A stretch of 64,000 nt of DNA, from positions 2,111,684-2,175,683 of the forward strand of contig OY282457.1 in assembly GCA_958296235.1 (NCBI GenBank). The letters run 5' to 3'. The position numbers and the translations under genes were made by a program. This document shows, piece after piece, positions 8,859 to 17,479 of the stretch (its first letter is position 1; the number at the start of each line of letters is the position of its first letter). The notes beneath the pieces were generated by a model, which worked only from the letters and a program-made list of their open reading frames with translations, was not told the origin of the DNA and ran no database searches. Source of the DNA: an uncultured Candidatus Binatia bacterium (GTDB lineage Bacteria; Desulfobacterota; Binatia; Bin18).

Positions 8859-9319
8859 GGAGACGGCAGCGCTCCACTCAGCTCCTCCAGGCGACGTTGT
8901 GCCCGGGAGAAATTGGGATTGATGCGCGCGGCCTGCTCAAATGCCGCCTGGGCCGCGGCGACCTGGCCAAGCTGCAAATAGACCTCGCCTAATTCATAGT
9001 GGGCCACATCATCGCTCGGGCAGATTGCCAAGCCGGCCTGATAATAGGCGATGGCGGTTGCCTCATCGGTCGCTTTTCGGGCCGCGTCAAAGTCGTTAAA
9101 CGCCCGGTTGCAGGCCTCGTTTTGTTGTTGTTGCTGCGCCCGCTGCTGCTGGAGGGCCTCGGTCTCTCGCCGCAGCTGCTCGGCTTCCTGGCGTAACCGC
9201 TCGATTTCCGCACGTTGTTGTTCCAGGACGGTCTTATCGAACAGGCTGCACGCGGCCAGGCCTACGCACAGCCCCAGGGAGAGAGCAAAAAGCGAAGAGG
9301 TGGACATGCCTTGGGTCAT
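8855..9319 (-). CDS. Lipoprotein with coiled coil and TPR repeats
   Basis: 154 residues. The N-terminus is a lipoprotein signal peptide with lipobox LAAC (Cys24 if translation starts at 9319; an ATG at 9307 is equally possible). A strongly charged Q/E/R-rich coiled coil follows at about 30-70. Two tetratricopeptide-like helices pairs come next (AIAYYQAGLAICPSDDVAHY and VAAAQAAFEQAARINPNFS). It is probably an envelope scaffold, resembling YbgF/CpoB-type proteins in layout but much shorter; the specific function is not recognised. Confidence 0.8.
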   Translation of the reverse strand: MTQGMSTSSLFALSLGLCVGLAACSLFDKTVLEQQRAEIERLRQEAEQLRRETEALQQQRAQQQQQNEACNRAFNDFDAARKATDEATAIAYYQAGLAICPSDDVAHYELGEVYLQLGQVAAAQAAFEQAARINPNFSRAQRRLEELSGALPSP

Positions 9320-9330
9320 GCTCTGCTGGC

Positions 9331-9410
9331 CCTTCGACTTCGCTCCGCTCAGGAGAAACGGGGGAGTGTCCGTTCGTACTGAGCGGAGTCCCGGAGGGAC
9401 GAAGTTGAAG
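9331..9410. repeat. Palindromic interspersed repeat between lipoprotein gene and gloB
   Basis: CTTCGACTTCGCTCCGCTCAG (first 10-base arm CTCCGCTCAG, 9343-9352) pairs perfectly with CTGAGCGGAG (9379-9388). An outer CTTCGACTTCG pairs imperfectly with CGAAGTTGAAG (9400-9410). It fills almost the whole gap between the two minus-strand genes. The CCTTCGAC start is shared with the insert inside the repeat at 14565-14582. Confidence 0.65.
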
Positions 9411-9418
9411 TATCGGTA

Positions 9419-10195
9419 TTAGAAGTTGTCTTTCAGAAAACGCGTCTTTTCCAATACTGACACCGGGTCGAGGGAGAGTCCGGGGAAGGACTGTTGCACC
9501 TGCTCTTGCAGCTCAGCGCTGTCTACCCGGACAAAGGGGTTGATCTCTTTTTCTTCGCCTACCGTACCGGGAATGGTCGGCTGGTTTTTGGCCCGCAGAG
9601 CCTCGGCCCAGCGCAGTTTTTCCTGGAGTTTCACATTGCCCGGCTCCAGGCTGAGGGCGAAGTTCAGATTGGTGACAGTGTACTCATGTCCGCAGTAAAT
9701 CTTGGTGTCGTCCGGTAACTGCATCAGCTTGACCATATTGTTGTGCATGTCCGCAGCCGTTCCCTCAAACAGACGTCCACACCCGGCAATAAAAAGCGTA
9801 TCGCCAGTAAAAACCGATTTTTCCGCTTCAAAATAGGCGGCAATATGGCCGCTGGTATGACACGGGATAAAGAGAAAGCGCGCGGCGAGGTTTCCAATGC
9901 GGACGGTATCGCCCTCATCGACCATATGGGTAATGCACGGGGTGCGCGTCTCGTCCCGCTTATGGCCGTACACGTTGAGCTGCGGAAATTCTTGCACCAG
10001 CTCTTTATTTCCGCCCACATGGTCCCAATGGTGGTGGGTATTGATGATGGTCGTAAAGTTCACGCCCTCGCGCTTGATCGCCGCGGCCACCGGACCGGCC
10101 TCGGACGGATCAACAACGCCAGCCTCGTTGGTCGCTTCATCAATAAGCACATAGGCGTAATTATCGGACAACACCGGGATGGAAAGGATTTTCAT
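9419..10195 (-). CDS. gloB: Hydroxyacylglutathione hydrolase (glyoxalase II)
   Basis: A metallo-beta-lactamase-fold enzyme of 258 residues that hydrolyses S-D-lactoylglutathione in methylglyoxal detoxification. The binuclear metal motif is THHHWDHVGG; later ligands sit in CHTSGHIAAYF, FTGDTLFIAGCGR and CGHEYT, all typical of GloB. The frame could start earlier, but the ATG at 10195 has AGGAGAG upstream and gives the family N-terminus (KILSIPVLSDNYAYVL). It follows the amidohydrolase gene by 23 bases, so the two are probably co-transcribed. Confidence 0.94.
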   Translation of the reverse strand: MKILSIPVLSDNYAYVLIDEATNEAGVVDPSEAGPVAAAIKREGVNFTTIINTHHHWDHVGGNKELVQEFPQLNVYGHKRDETRTPCITHMVDEGDTVRIGNLAARFLFIPCHTSGHIAAYFEAEKSVFTGDTLFIAGCGRLFEGTAADMHNNMVKLMQLPDDTKIYCGHEYTVTNLNFALSLEPGNVKLQEKLRWAEALRAKNQPTIPGTVGEEKEINPFVRVDSAELQEQVQQSFPGLSLDPVSVLEKTRFLKDNF

Positions 10196-10218
10196 GGGTC
10201 TCTCCTGACTGCGCTGGG

Positions 10219-11367
10219 TTACTGCTCCATGGGAAAACCGTACAGCTTGGCCGCGTTTTCGTAGACGAGTTTGCGACGGACATCTTCGGACAGATGGGCA
10301 AGCTGCTTGTGCAGGAATTCCTGCGAGTCCGGCCACACTCCGTCGGGATGCGGAAAGTCCGAGCCCCACATCACATTATTGACGCCGACCCGCTCGATCA
10401 TATCCAGGCCGGTCTGATCCTGCTGAAAGGTGGCGTACATCTGTCGGTACCAATACTCGCTCGGCTTCATGCTGAGTGCGAGGTCTTGAAACTGGTCTTC
10501 CCACTCATAGTCCATGCGTTCCAGGACGTAGGGAATCCAGCCGATGCCCGCTTCACCAATCACCACTCGGCACTGGGGGTAGCGCTCCAACGCGCCGCCA
10601 TAGATCACCGCGCCGATAAAGCCGGCGGTGGCAATCTGGAACTCGGTCAGAACGGTCGCCAGCCACATGCGCTTGGAGCGGCGGTCTGTGGCCCAGGTCA
10701 GGTCAAGCTTGGGGCCGATGGTATGCAGATGAATCGGCAGGCCGGTATCGTGCGACGCTGCCCAGACCGGGTCCCAGTCAAGATGCCACAACGGCATCAT
10801 GCCGTGCCGGACAGGCAGCTCGGCTCCTTTGAGGCCCATCTGCGCACAGCGACGCACTTCCTCGGCCGTTTTCTCGGGAGACGAGGCCGGCAGGCTCGCA
10901 ACCGCGGCAAAACGACCGGGCGTGGCGCGGCAAAAGTCCGCGGCAAAGTCGTTGTAAATCCTGACAACCGTGTCGGTCACTTCGGCGTCATCAATCCGAA
11001 AGGCGGCACCGAGAATGCCGTAGATGACCTCACCGACGACGCCGTCCCGTTCCTGGTCCTTGATCCGCAACTCAGGCACGGTCGTGCGCATGACCCCCTT
11101 GCTCTGATCCTCGTAGAGGCCGGTTGAGGCCATCCGGTCGGCCCGATGAATCTGGCCTGGGATATACTGCCGGCCGGCCGAACCCATCCCGCCGACCAGA
11201 CCCATACTGGTCCCGTTGTGGGCCACCCAGGTTTTTCCCTCCGGGGCGTCCACCACCCGAGGCATTTTGTCTTTTAAGTGGGCCGGGGCATTCTCGGTAA
11301 AAAGAGTGGCCGGCAAACACGGAATGTCCATATGGCCATCAGCCGAGATGACTGGGTGATTAAACAT
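10219..11367 (-). CDS. Amidohydrolase 2 family metal-dependent hydrolase
   Basis: A 382-residue TIM-barrel protein of the ACMSD-like amidohydrolase 2 family. The N-terminal metal motif is ADGHMD (an HxH variant). Further candidate ligands are the His residues in IHLHTIGPK and the Asp in WGSDFPHPDG. Family members hydrolyse or decarboxylate aromatic and ring-cleavage products; the substrate here is unknown. The ATG at 11367 is chosen over an upstream frame because GATGGAGGACGC precedes it. It is the first gene of a minus-strand pair with gloB. Confidence 0.88.
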   Translation of the reverse strand: MFNHPVISADGHMDIPCLPATLFTENAPAHLKDKMPRVVDAPEGKTWVAHNGTSMGLVGGMGSAGRQYIPGQIHRADRMASTGLYEDQSKGVMRTTVPELRIKDQERDGVVGEVIYGILGAAFRIDDAEVTDTVVRIYNDFAADFCRATPGRFAAVASLPASSPEKTAEEVRRCAQMGLKGAELPVRHGMMPLWHLDWDPVWAASHDTGLPIHLHTIGPKLDLTWATDRRSKRMWLATVLTEFQIATAGFIGAVIYGGALERYPQCRVVIGEAGIGWIPYVLERMDYEWEDQFQDLALSMKPSEYWYRQMYATFQQDQTGLDMIERVGVNNVMWGSDFPHPDGVWPDSQEFLHKQLAHLSEDVRRKLVYENAAKLYGFPMEQ

Positions 11368-11564
11368 AGCGCGTCCTCCATCACTATTTGAGAGGTCAGG
11401 GAGCGCTGCCCGCGCTTCTCCGCTCCGGCGTCTGCCCCCTGCGAGTCTTTTCTTAGCAGAAAGCGACAAGCAGGGGAAAGCGGGAGCGTTGCCTTGTCGG
11501 ACCAGGGACCGTGTGAAACAAGAACCTATCCACAGGCAGAGCCTGCCGCTCCCGGACTCCTGTT

Positions 11565-12749
11565 TTGAACTGGCGCATTTTTTATAGTCTGAATCTCGCG
11601 ATTTTCACCTCCATGCTCGGCATGGGCATCGTGATTCCGTTCATGCCGATTTACGCCAAGACGCTGGGCGCAACCGGAGTCAGTATCGGGGTTTTCTTTG
11701 CCAGCTTTCCCCTGGCCCAGATCCTGTTCATGCCCATTATCGGGCGGCTGTCCGACCGGCACGGACGCAAGGCGTTCATTGCCGCCGGCCTGCTCCTCAG
11801 CAGTCTGATGTCGCTCGTCTATGTGTATGCCCCCAATATTCTGTATTTGACCCTGGGTCGATTTTTCCAGGGGATTGCGGTCGCCCTCATTATCCCCATC
11901 TCGACCGCGTACGTCGGCGACCTGGCTCCCGCGGAAAAGCGGGGCGAGCTGCTGGGCATCTTCAATCTGGCGCTGACCAGCAGTATCGGCGTCGGCCCCC
12001 TGGCCGGCGGCTGGCTGAGCGACACGTATGGCATGGCGCTCAGTTTTTATTTGATGGGCGGCTTGAACATCCTGGCCTTTCTCTTCGTCCTGTTCTTTTT
12101 GGATGAGACCCGTTCTCCCCACGCGGAGACCCAGCGACCGCCGTCTTACCGCGAACTCTTGCGCCGGCCAAGTGTACGCGGGCTTACCCTGTATCGCATG
12201 GTGACGGCCATTCAGATGGGATTATGGTTCTCTTTCTTACCGCTGTTGGCCGTAGAAGTCCTGCTCCTCAGTCAATCTCGCATTGGTATCATCATGGCGA
12301 CGTATATGCTGGTGAACAGCCTCGTCCAGGTCCCATTTGGACGGCTGGCGGACCGCTACAGCAAGCGCCTGTTGATTATCGTCAGCGGCTATCTGTCCTC
12401 CGTCGCTTTTGTGACCATCCTCTTTTCTCATGGCTTTTGGGAGCTGCTGCTCATTAGTGGATTCACCGGAATCATGGGCGCGCTGGCCGGCCCGGCCTTA
12501 ACCGCCCTGGCCGCCGAAGAGGGCAAGCAGGGCGGGATGGGAGCGATGATGGGCGTACTGAATATGGCGCTGAGCGTCGGCATGATGCTCGGCCCGGTAC
12601 TGGCGGGCCTGCTGTCGGATATTGTCGGCCTGCGGCCGTTATTTGGTTTCGGGGCGGTGGCCGGTGGCCTTGGGACGCTGGTGTTTACCTGGCTGACAAC
12701 GGAGAAGCGGTTGGCGGCGGGGGGTAAGCGGGGCGTGAGCGCGAGATAA
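11565..12749 (+). CDS. MFS drug/metabolite efflux transporter
   Basis: A 394-residue, 12-helix major facilitator of the DHA1 type. The loop 2-3 motif GRLSDRHGRKAFI (motif A) is repeated in the second half as GRLADRYSKRLLI. Motif C-like glycine-rich sequence (GVGPLAGGWLSD) in helix 5 is characteristic of antiporters that export drugs. The TTG start has no convincing ribosome-binding site. The 197-base gap to the divergent amidohydrolase must contain both promoters. Confidence 0.85.
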   Translation: MNWRIFYSLNLAIFTSMLGMGIVIPFMPIYAKTLGATGVSIGVFFASFPLAQILFMPIIGRLSDRHGRKAFIAAGLLLSSLMSLVYVYAPNILYLTLGRFFQGIAVALIIPISTAYVGDLAPAEKRGELLGIFNLALTSSIGVGPLAGGWLSDTYGMALSFYLMGGLNILAFLFVLFFLDETRSPHAETQRPPSYRELLRRPSVRGLTLYRMVTAIQMGLWFSFLPLLAVEVLLLSQSRIGIIMATYMLVNSLVQVPFGRLADRYSKRLLIIVSGYLSSVAFVTILFSHGFWELLLISGFTGIMGALAGPALTALAAEEGKQGGMGAMMGVLNMALSVGMMLGPVLAGLLSDIVGLRPLFGFGAVAGGLGTLVFTWLTTEKRLAAGGKRGVSAR

Positions 12750-12820
12750 GGCCAGCGAGGCTTCGCCCCGGCTCATCGATTGATACGGACAACGCCAACA
12801 CCAAGAACTCTGGAGGGGCA

Positions 12821-14419
12821 ATGCGGTTCGATCTGAAAACCCTGCGTGGAGATATCTTTGGAGGAGTGCTCTCGGCTGTGGTGTCCTTGCCGCTGGCCCT
12901 GGCCTTTGGCGTGGCCTCCGGTTTGGGTCCGGTGGCAGGCTTGTACGGAGCCATAGCAGTCGGATTCCTGGCCGCGGTGCTGGGTGGCACGCCAACGCAG
13001 ATATCCGGGCCCACCGGTCCGACCTCAATTGCCACCGCGGTCATCGTCGCCCAGCACGCCGACAATCTGGCCGAGGTCGCGACTATCGTCATGTTGAGCG
13101 GGCTGTTGCAGATCGCCTTCGGCCTGATCAGATTCGGACGGTACGTGACCTATACGCCGTATTCCGTTGTCTCGGGCTTCATGTCCGGCATTGGCGTCAT
13201 CATTATCATCCTTCAGACCTTGCCCTTTCTGGGGTTGCCACTGGAGGGCGAGCCGCTCCACATCGTCCAAGGGTGGCCGGCGGCCCTGGCCACCCTCAAC
13301 CCGGACGCCCTGAGCATTGCCGTCGGGTCGCTCGCGGTCTGCGTCTTCTGGCCGCGACAATTACACAATATACTGCCCCCCCCGCTCGTAGCCCTGGTCA
13401 TCGGGACCGGGGCGGCGGCTTGGTGGTTCCCCGGAGCGCCGGTCATCGGCGCGGTGCCCACCGGGTTTCCTGAGCTGCAACGACCAGTCCTGTCCGAAGG
13501 ATTTCTGGATGCCATGCTCCAGCCGGCTCTGATTCTCGCCCTGGTCAACTCGATCGACAGTTTGCTGACCGCGCTGGTGGCCGATTCCATGACCCGGACG
13601 CAACACAATTCGGACCGAGAACTGTTGGGCCAGGGGACCGGCAACCTGGTTGCGGGTCTGCTCGGCGTCATGCCGGGGGCAGGCGCCACCATGCGCACGG
13701 TCGTCAACGGGCGGGCGGGCGGGCGCACGCCGCTGTCCGGCGCCTTGCACGCGCTTATCCTGCTGGGCTGTATGTTCGGCTTCGGCCCGCTGGTTGAGCG
13801 GATTCCGTATGCCTGCCTGGCCGGCATCCTGATGAAGGTCGGCTGGGATATTATTGACTGGCGGATATTGAAACGCCTGCGCTACGCCGCGGTGGAAAAC
13901 GTCACTGTCATGCTGCTGACGCTGGTGCTGACGGTCTTTGTTGATCTCATCATGGCGGTTGGCGTGGGGCTGATCGTGGCCAGCTTTGTCTCGGCGCGTC
14001 GGTCGGAATCCGCGGAGCTGAAGGATATGGTATCGGTACCGCTGCTGGACGCGGTGCTCTCTCCAGACGTCGAGGAATCCTATGATGCCCGCGTCGGACT
14101 TGTCGCCGTGCCCCGGCATTTTTCGGTGGCCTCGGCGCGGGAACTGGCCCGGTCGGTCGGAGCGGACATCAAGGAGCACGAAGCGGTCATCTTCGACTTT
14201 TCGGCTGTCACTTATATGGACGAGAGCGCGGCCCTTGTCATCGAGGACCTGGCCAATACAGCCCAAACGGAGGCCAAGGGCTGCGTTGTGGCCGGTTTGT
14301 CCGGCTCGGCTGAGGAGGCGTTGCGTGTGTTTGGTATCCATGACCATATTCCTCCAGAGCATTTCGTACCCGACCTTGAGACGGCGAAAAAATTGGCCTG
14401 GGATTTGGTCAACGGGTAA
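12821..14419 (+). CDS. SulP (SLC26) family anion transporter with STAS domain
   Basis: 532 residues: a polytopic transporter domain (about 1-395) followed by a cytoplasmic STAS domain (about 420-525, with FDFSAVTYMDESAALVI, the anti-sigma-antagonist-like core). The N-terminal repeat has LPLALAFGVASGLGPVAGLYG and GPTGPTSIATA, the substrate-site region of SulP proteins. Members carry sulfate, bicarbonate or C4-dicarboxylates; the ion cannot be assigned. The start is fixed by TGGAGGGG ahead of the ATG. It may be co-transcribed with the MFS gene 71 bases upstream. Confidence 0.92.
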   Translation: MRFDLKTLRGDIFGGVLSAVVSLPLALAFGVASGLGPVAGLYGAIAVGFLAAVLGGTPTQISGPTGPTSIATAVIVAQHADNLAEVATIVMLSGLLQIAFGLIRFGRYVTYTPYSVVSGFMSGIGVIIIILQTLPFLGLPLEGEPLHIVQGWPAALATLNPDALSIAVGSLAVCVFWPRQLHNILPPPLVALVIGTGAAAWWFPGAPVIGAVPTGFPELQRPVLSEGFLDAMLQPALILALVNSIDSLLTALVADSMTRTQHNSDRELLGQGTGNLVAGLLGVMPGAGATMRTVVNGRAGGRTPLSGALHALILLGCMFGFGPLVERIPYACLAGILMKVGWDIIDWRILKRLRYAAVENVTVMLLTLVLTVFVDLIMAVGVGLIVASFVSARRSESAELKDMVSVPLLDAVLSPDVEESYDARVGLVAVPRHFSVASARELARSVGADIKEHEAVIFDFSAVTYMDESAALVIEDLANTAQTEAKGCVVAGLSGSAEEALRVFGIHDHIPPEHFVPDLETAKKLAWDLVNG

Positions 14420-14550
14420 AGAACGCGGGTCGGGTCTCCGTTTCACATCTCCCGCCCCCGCTGCCGGCTCAGCGTCCCTCCCTCCCTGCCCCTCCCCCTC
14501 AGAGACGGGTGACGCCTATTGTGTCGCCGGCCCCCCGGGCGGTCCGTCGG

Positions 14551-14623
14551 CCCCCTCACCCGGCCCTTCGACAGGCTCAGGGCCCCCCTCTCCCTCCAGG
14601 GGAGAGGGGGTGGGGTGAGGGGG
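14551..14623. repeat. GC-rich palindromic repeat with inserted CCTTCGACAGGCTCAGG block
   Basis: This is the best-preserved copy: outer arms CCCCTCACCC and GGGGTGAGGGGG, inner arms CCCCCTCTCCC and GGGAGAGGGGG. A 17-base CCTTCGACAGGCTCAGG block splits the left side. It lies in the 328-base gap (14420-14747) after the SulP gene, which holds no other recognisable feature besides the leader of the DUF1330 gene. Confidence 0.75.
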
Positions 14624-14747
14624 ACACTATCAGAACGAGAGAGGAAGACGGAACGTAGCGCTGCTCCTGGGGACGGGTGACCGTACCCTTCCCGGTGTGA
14701 TAGAAGCATGGGGAGAGATGCGATGACAGTACAGACGAAAGGAGAAT

Positions 14748-15044
14748 ATGAGTATGCCCGCCTATCTCGTTGGTGGAGTAGATGTGAGCGACCCCGCTTG
14801 GGTGGCAGAGTATGGACCGAAGGTTGAGGCCCTGGTGCAGAAGCACGGGGGACGCTACCTGGTACGCGGAGGGGAGATGGATGTCGTGGAAGGCACAACG
14901 CCGGCCGGCCGGGTGATGGTCGTCGTGGAATTCCCGTCCCTGGAGGCCGCCCGGGCATGGTATAACGACCCGGAGTACGTCCCGCTGATTCAGCTGCGCC
15001 AAACCGGCTCCGAGGCCGAGCTTGTCCTGGTCGACGGGCTGTAG
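14748..15044 (+). CDS. DUF1330 family protein
   Basis: A 98-residue ferredoxin-like-fold protein of the dimeric alpha-beta-barrel type. Landmarks are YLVGGVDVSDPAWVAEY, a GGRYLVRGGE core strand-turn and VVVEFPSLEAARAWYNDPEY, all characteristic of DUF1330. Members are small cytoplasmic proteins of unknown, possibly enzymatic, function. AAAGGAG sits at proper spacing before the ATG. A second in-frame ATG two codons on is possible. Confidence 0.9.
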   Translation: MSMPAYLVGGVDVSDPAWVAEYGPKVEALVQKHGGRYLVRGGEMDVVEGTTPAGRVMVVVEFPSLEAARAWYNDPEYVPLIQLRQTGSEAELVLVDGL

Positions 15045-15064
15045 CCCAATTCCCGTATAATCTG

Positions 15065-15094
15065 CGCAGGGGCAATTCATGAATTGCCCCTGCG
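15065..15094. repeat. Perfect 30-base palindrome
   Basis: CGCAGGGGCAATTCA (15065-15079) is exactly the reverse complement of the following 15 bases. It sits between the convergent DUF1330 and aminotransferase genes and lacks a T-run, so it is not a classic terminator on either strand, although it could act as a bidirectional one. A diverged copy is at 46078-46098. Confidence 0.85.
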
Positions 15095-15119
15095 ATGGTG
15101 TGTTTCCGGTGGGGCGCGC

Positions 15120-16319
15120 TCAGGCGCCGCTCAGGCGCTGGAGCGCGCCCTCTATCTGATTGAGGCCCTGCTCCAGATTCTGCATGGACGTGGCATACGA
15201 AATGCGGATGTGCTCCGCGGAGCCAAAACCCTCACCTGCCACCAGCGCAACCCTGGCCTCTTCCAGGAGATAGAGCGAGAAGTCCGTGGCCGACGCAATG
15301 GTTTTACCCTGCCACTGCGACCCGAAGTAGCCCGAGACCCGTGGAAAGACATAGAACGCGCCTTCCGGCAGCGTACAGCTGATACCGGGGATGGCCCGGA
15401 GGCGGTCAACCACATAATTGCGCCGTTTGGCAAACTCCTTGGCCATGACGCCGACCGGTTCCTGGTCGCCGGTCAGGGCTTCAATCGCCGCGGCCTGGGC
15501 AATTGAGTTCGGGTTTGAGGTGCTCTGGCTCTGGATGGTTTCCATCCCCTTAATGACTTCCTGCGGGCCGGCGGCATAGCCCAGACGCCAACCGGTCATG
15601 GCATAGGTTTTTGAGACCGAATTGGCCACCAGCACCCGGTCGCGCAGACCCGGCTTGAGGGCGAGCAAATGGGCGCAACGCGGGGCGTCGTACAAGAATT
15701 TCTCGTACACGTCGTCCGAGATGGTGAACAGCTCGCTGGACTCTATCACCTCAGCAATCCGGCTGAGCTCGTCTTCGGTGTAAGCGGCGCCGGTCGGATT
15801 GGACGGGCTGTTGAGTAACAGCGCCTTGCTGTGCGGGCCGAGGGCGGCGTGGAGCTGAGCGGCTGTGATTTTGAAGCCTGTCTCTTCCGTTGTGGGCAGG
15901 AGTTTCGGTGTCCCGCCGGCCAGGACCACAATGTCGGAATAGCTGACCCAATAGGGCGCTGGGATGAGGACTTCATCTCCAGGGCCGACCAGGGCATGAA
16001 AGGCGTTGAAGAGGATGTGTTTCCCACCACACCCGGTCGTGACTTCCGGGAGTGCATACTCAAGGCCATTGTCTCGCTGGAGTTTGGCAATAATGGCCTC
16101 TTTGACGTCCGCGGTTCCGCCAACCGGCGTATACTTGGTCTTGCCGTGTTTGAGTGCCGCAACAGCCGCGTCTTTAATATGCTCCGGGGTATCAAAGTCG
16201 GGCTCGCCAGCCCCAAAATCGATAACCTCAATCCCCTCGCGGCGGAGCGCTGCGACTTTCACTGTGACCATGAGGGTCGGCGATGGTTTGACCTGATCCA
16301 AACGTGGTGACAGACGCAT
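15120..16319 (-). CDS. Class I/II aspartate aminotransferase
   Basis: A PLP-dependent enzyme, 399 residues, of the thermophile-type aspartate/prephenate aminotransferase group (Ib). Landmarks are FGAGEPDFDTPEHIKDAA, the LNSPSNPTGAAY motif, and SVSKTYAMTGWRLGY with the Schiff-base lysine. Substrates could be aspartate and, given the aromatic operon 5 kb away, prephenate; this is inference. The ATG at 16319 is preferred because AGGAGGAGTG lies about 9 bases upstream, whereas the GTG at 16331 would overlap that box. Confidence 0.93.
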   Translation of the reverse strand: MRLSPRLDQVKPSPTLMVTVKVAALRREGIEVIDFGAGEPDFDTPEHIKDAAVAALKHGKTKYTPVGGTADVKEAIIAKLQRDNGLEYALPEVTTGCGGKHILFNAFHALVGPGDEVLIPAPYWVSYSDIVVLAGGTPKLLPTTEETGFKITAAQLHAALGPHSKALLLNSPSNPTGAAYTEDELSRIAEVIESSELFTISDDVYEKFLYDAPRCAHLLALKPGLRDRVLVANSVSKTYAMTGWRLGYAAGPQEVIKGMETIQSQSTSNPNSIAQAAAIEALTGDQEPVGVMAKEFAKRRNYVVDRLRAIPGISCTLPEGAFYVFPRVSGYFGSQWQGKTIASATDFSLYLLEEARVALVAGEGFGSAEHIRISYATSMQNLEQGLNQIEGALQRLSGA

Positions 16320-16405
16320 TTTTCCCCACACTCCTCCTGTCGGACACGCGGTCTGTATGCCGCTCAGACAACGACGTGCAGCGTCATACGCGCGCTCGTA
16401 GACAT

Positions 16406-16900
16406 TCAGGCCCGCTGCGCGAATTTCTCGCGGAGTCGTTTTTCGACATGGGGCGGGACGAGGCCCTGCACTGAACCGTTCAGACTGGCAATTTCCTTGA
16501 CTAAGCGGGCCGCGGTGTAAAAATGGGCCGCTCCGGTCGTCAGAAAAACCGTATCAATCTCGGGCTTCATATGGCGGTTCATGAGCGCCATCTGAAACTC
16601 GTATTCAAAATCTGAGGCCGCGCGTAACCCTCGAATGATAATTTTGGCCTGCATGCGCTCGACGTAATCGACCAGCAAGCCGTGAAAGCTATCGTAGATC
16701 ACCCGGTCGCTCGCCTCCTTCAGTTCCTCGCGAAACATGTCGAGACGTTCCTGGGGAGCGAACAGATAGTTCTCTTTTTGGGGGTTATACACGACGGCAA
16801 CAACCACCTCATCGACGAGCTCAAGGCTCCGCCGAACGATGTCGATATGTCCATACGTCGGTGGGTCAAAAGAGCCGGGGTATATGGCGCGGCGTTTCAC
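16406..16900 (-). CDS. coaD: Pantetheine-phosphate adenylyltransferase
   Basis: Fourth step of coenzyme A synthesis, transferring AMP to 4'-phosphopantetheine. The 164 residues match the family: YPGSFDPPTYGHIDI (nucleotidyltransferase T-x-GH motif), IIRGLRAASDFEYEFQMA and NRHMKPEIDTVFL. The usual late ISSS/T segment before LVKEIA is replaced by YTAA, an unusual substitution in the phosphate-binding loop. It starts with GTG 9 bases after rsmD, so the set thiolase-rsmD-coaD is transcribed together. Confidence 0.93.
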   Translation of the reverse strand: MKRRAIYPGSFDPPTYGHIDIVRRSLELVDEVVVAVVYNPQKENYLFAPQERLDMFREELKEASDRVIYDSFHGLLVDYVERMQAKIIIRGLRAASDFEYEFQMALMNRHMKPEIDTVFLTTGAAHFYTAARLVKEIASLNGSVQGLVPPHVEKRLREKFAQRA

Positions 16901-16909
16901 TCGGATTCC

Positions 16910-17479
16910 TCATTCTTGTGCTGGCTCATGTTGATAAAAAGACACCTCGGTTGTGCCGTAACGGCGACGGTCCGTCAATACCAAGGCAGTATAGGCCGAG
17001 GCGCCTGACTCCTGTTGGGCGTGCTCAACAACGACCCAGGCGCCTGGGAGGAGCGCCGGGCTGCGCGCCAAACGCCGCAGAGTTTTGTCCACCCAGCCTT
17101 CCCGATACGGCGGGTCAAGAAACACCCCGCCAAAACGCAGCCCTTGGTCTTCCACAATACGAATCCCGGTCGGGACGGAGGCCCGCAGCAGGCGGCCACG
17201 GTGGAGCAGCCTGGTCGTTTTGAGGTTGGCGCGAATGACTTTCTGCGCGTCTGGACTGGTATCAATGAATACGGTCGAGCGCCCGCCTCGGCTCAAGGCT
17301 TCTATGCCGAGCCCGCCGGTCCCGGCGAACAGATCAAGAATGTCTGTATCGATAAGGGAAAATCGACTGGCGAGGATGTTGAAGACCGACTCTCTGACTC
17401 GGTCGGCAGTGGGCCGGACCTTGTGTCCCTTGGGCGCCACCAGGGTGAGCCCACCTGCCGAGCCGGAGATCACTCGCAT
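16910..17479 (-). CDS. rsmD: 16S rRNA (guanine(966)-N(2))-methyltransferase
   Basis: A SAM-dependent methyltransferase of 189 residues. It starts RVISGSAGG, then has RPTADRVRESVFNIL, the SAM motif LDLFAGTGGLGIEALSRG and the catalytic FLDPPYREG (DPPY motif). It modifies G966 of the small-subunit rRNA. It lies directly against the thiolase stop codon and 9 bases ahead of coaD; rsmD-coaD is a widespread pair. Confidence 0.95.
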   Translation of the reverse strand: MRVISGSAGGLTLVAPKGHKVRPTADRVRESVFNILASRFSLIDTDILDLFAGTGGLGIEALSRGGRSTVFIDTSPDAQKVIRANLKTTRLLHRGRLLRASVPTGIRIVEDQGLRFGGVFLDPPYREGWVDKTLRRLARSPALLPGAWVVVEHAQQESGASAYTALVLTDRRRYGTTEVSFYQHEPAQE

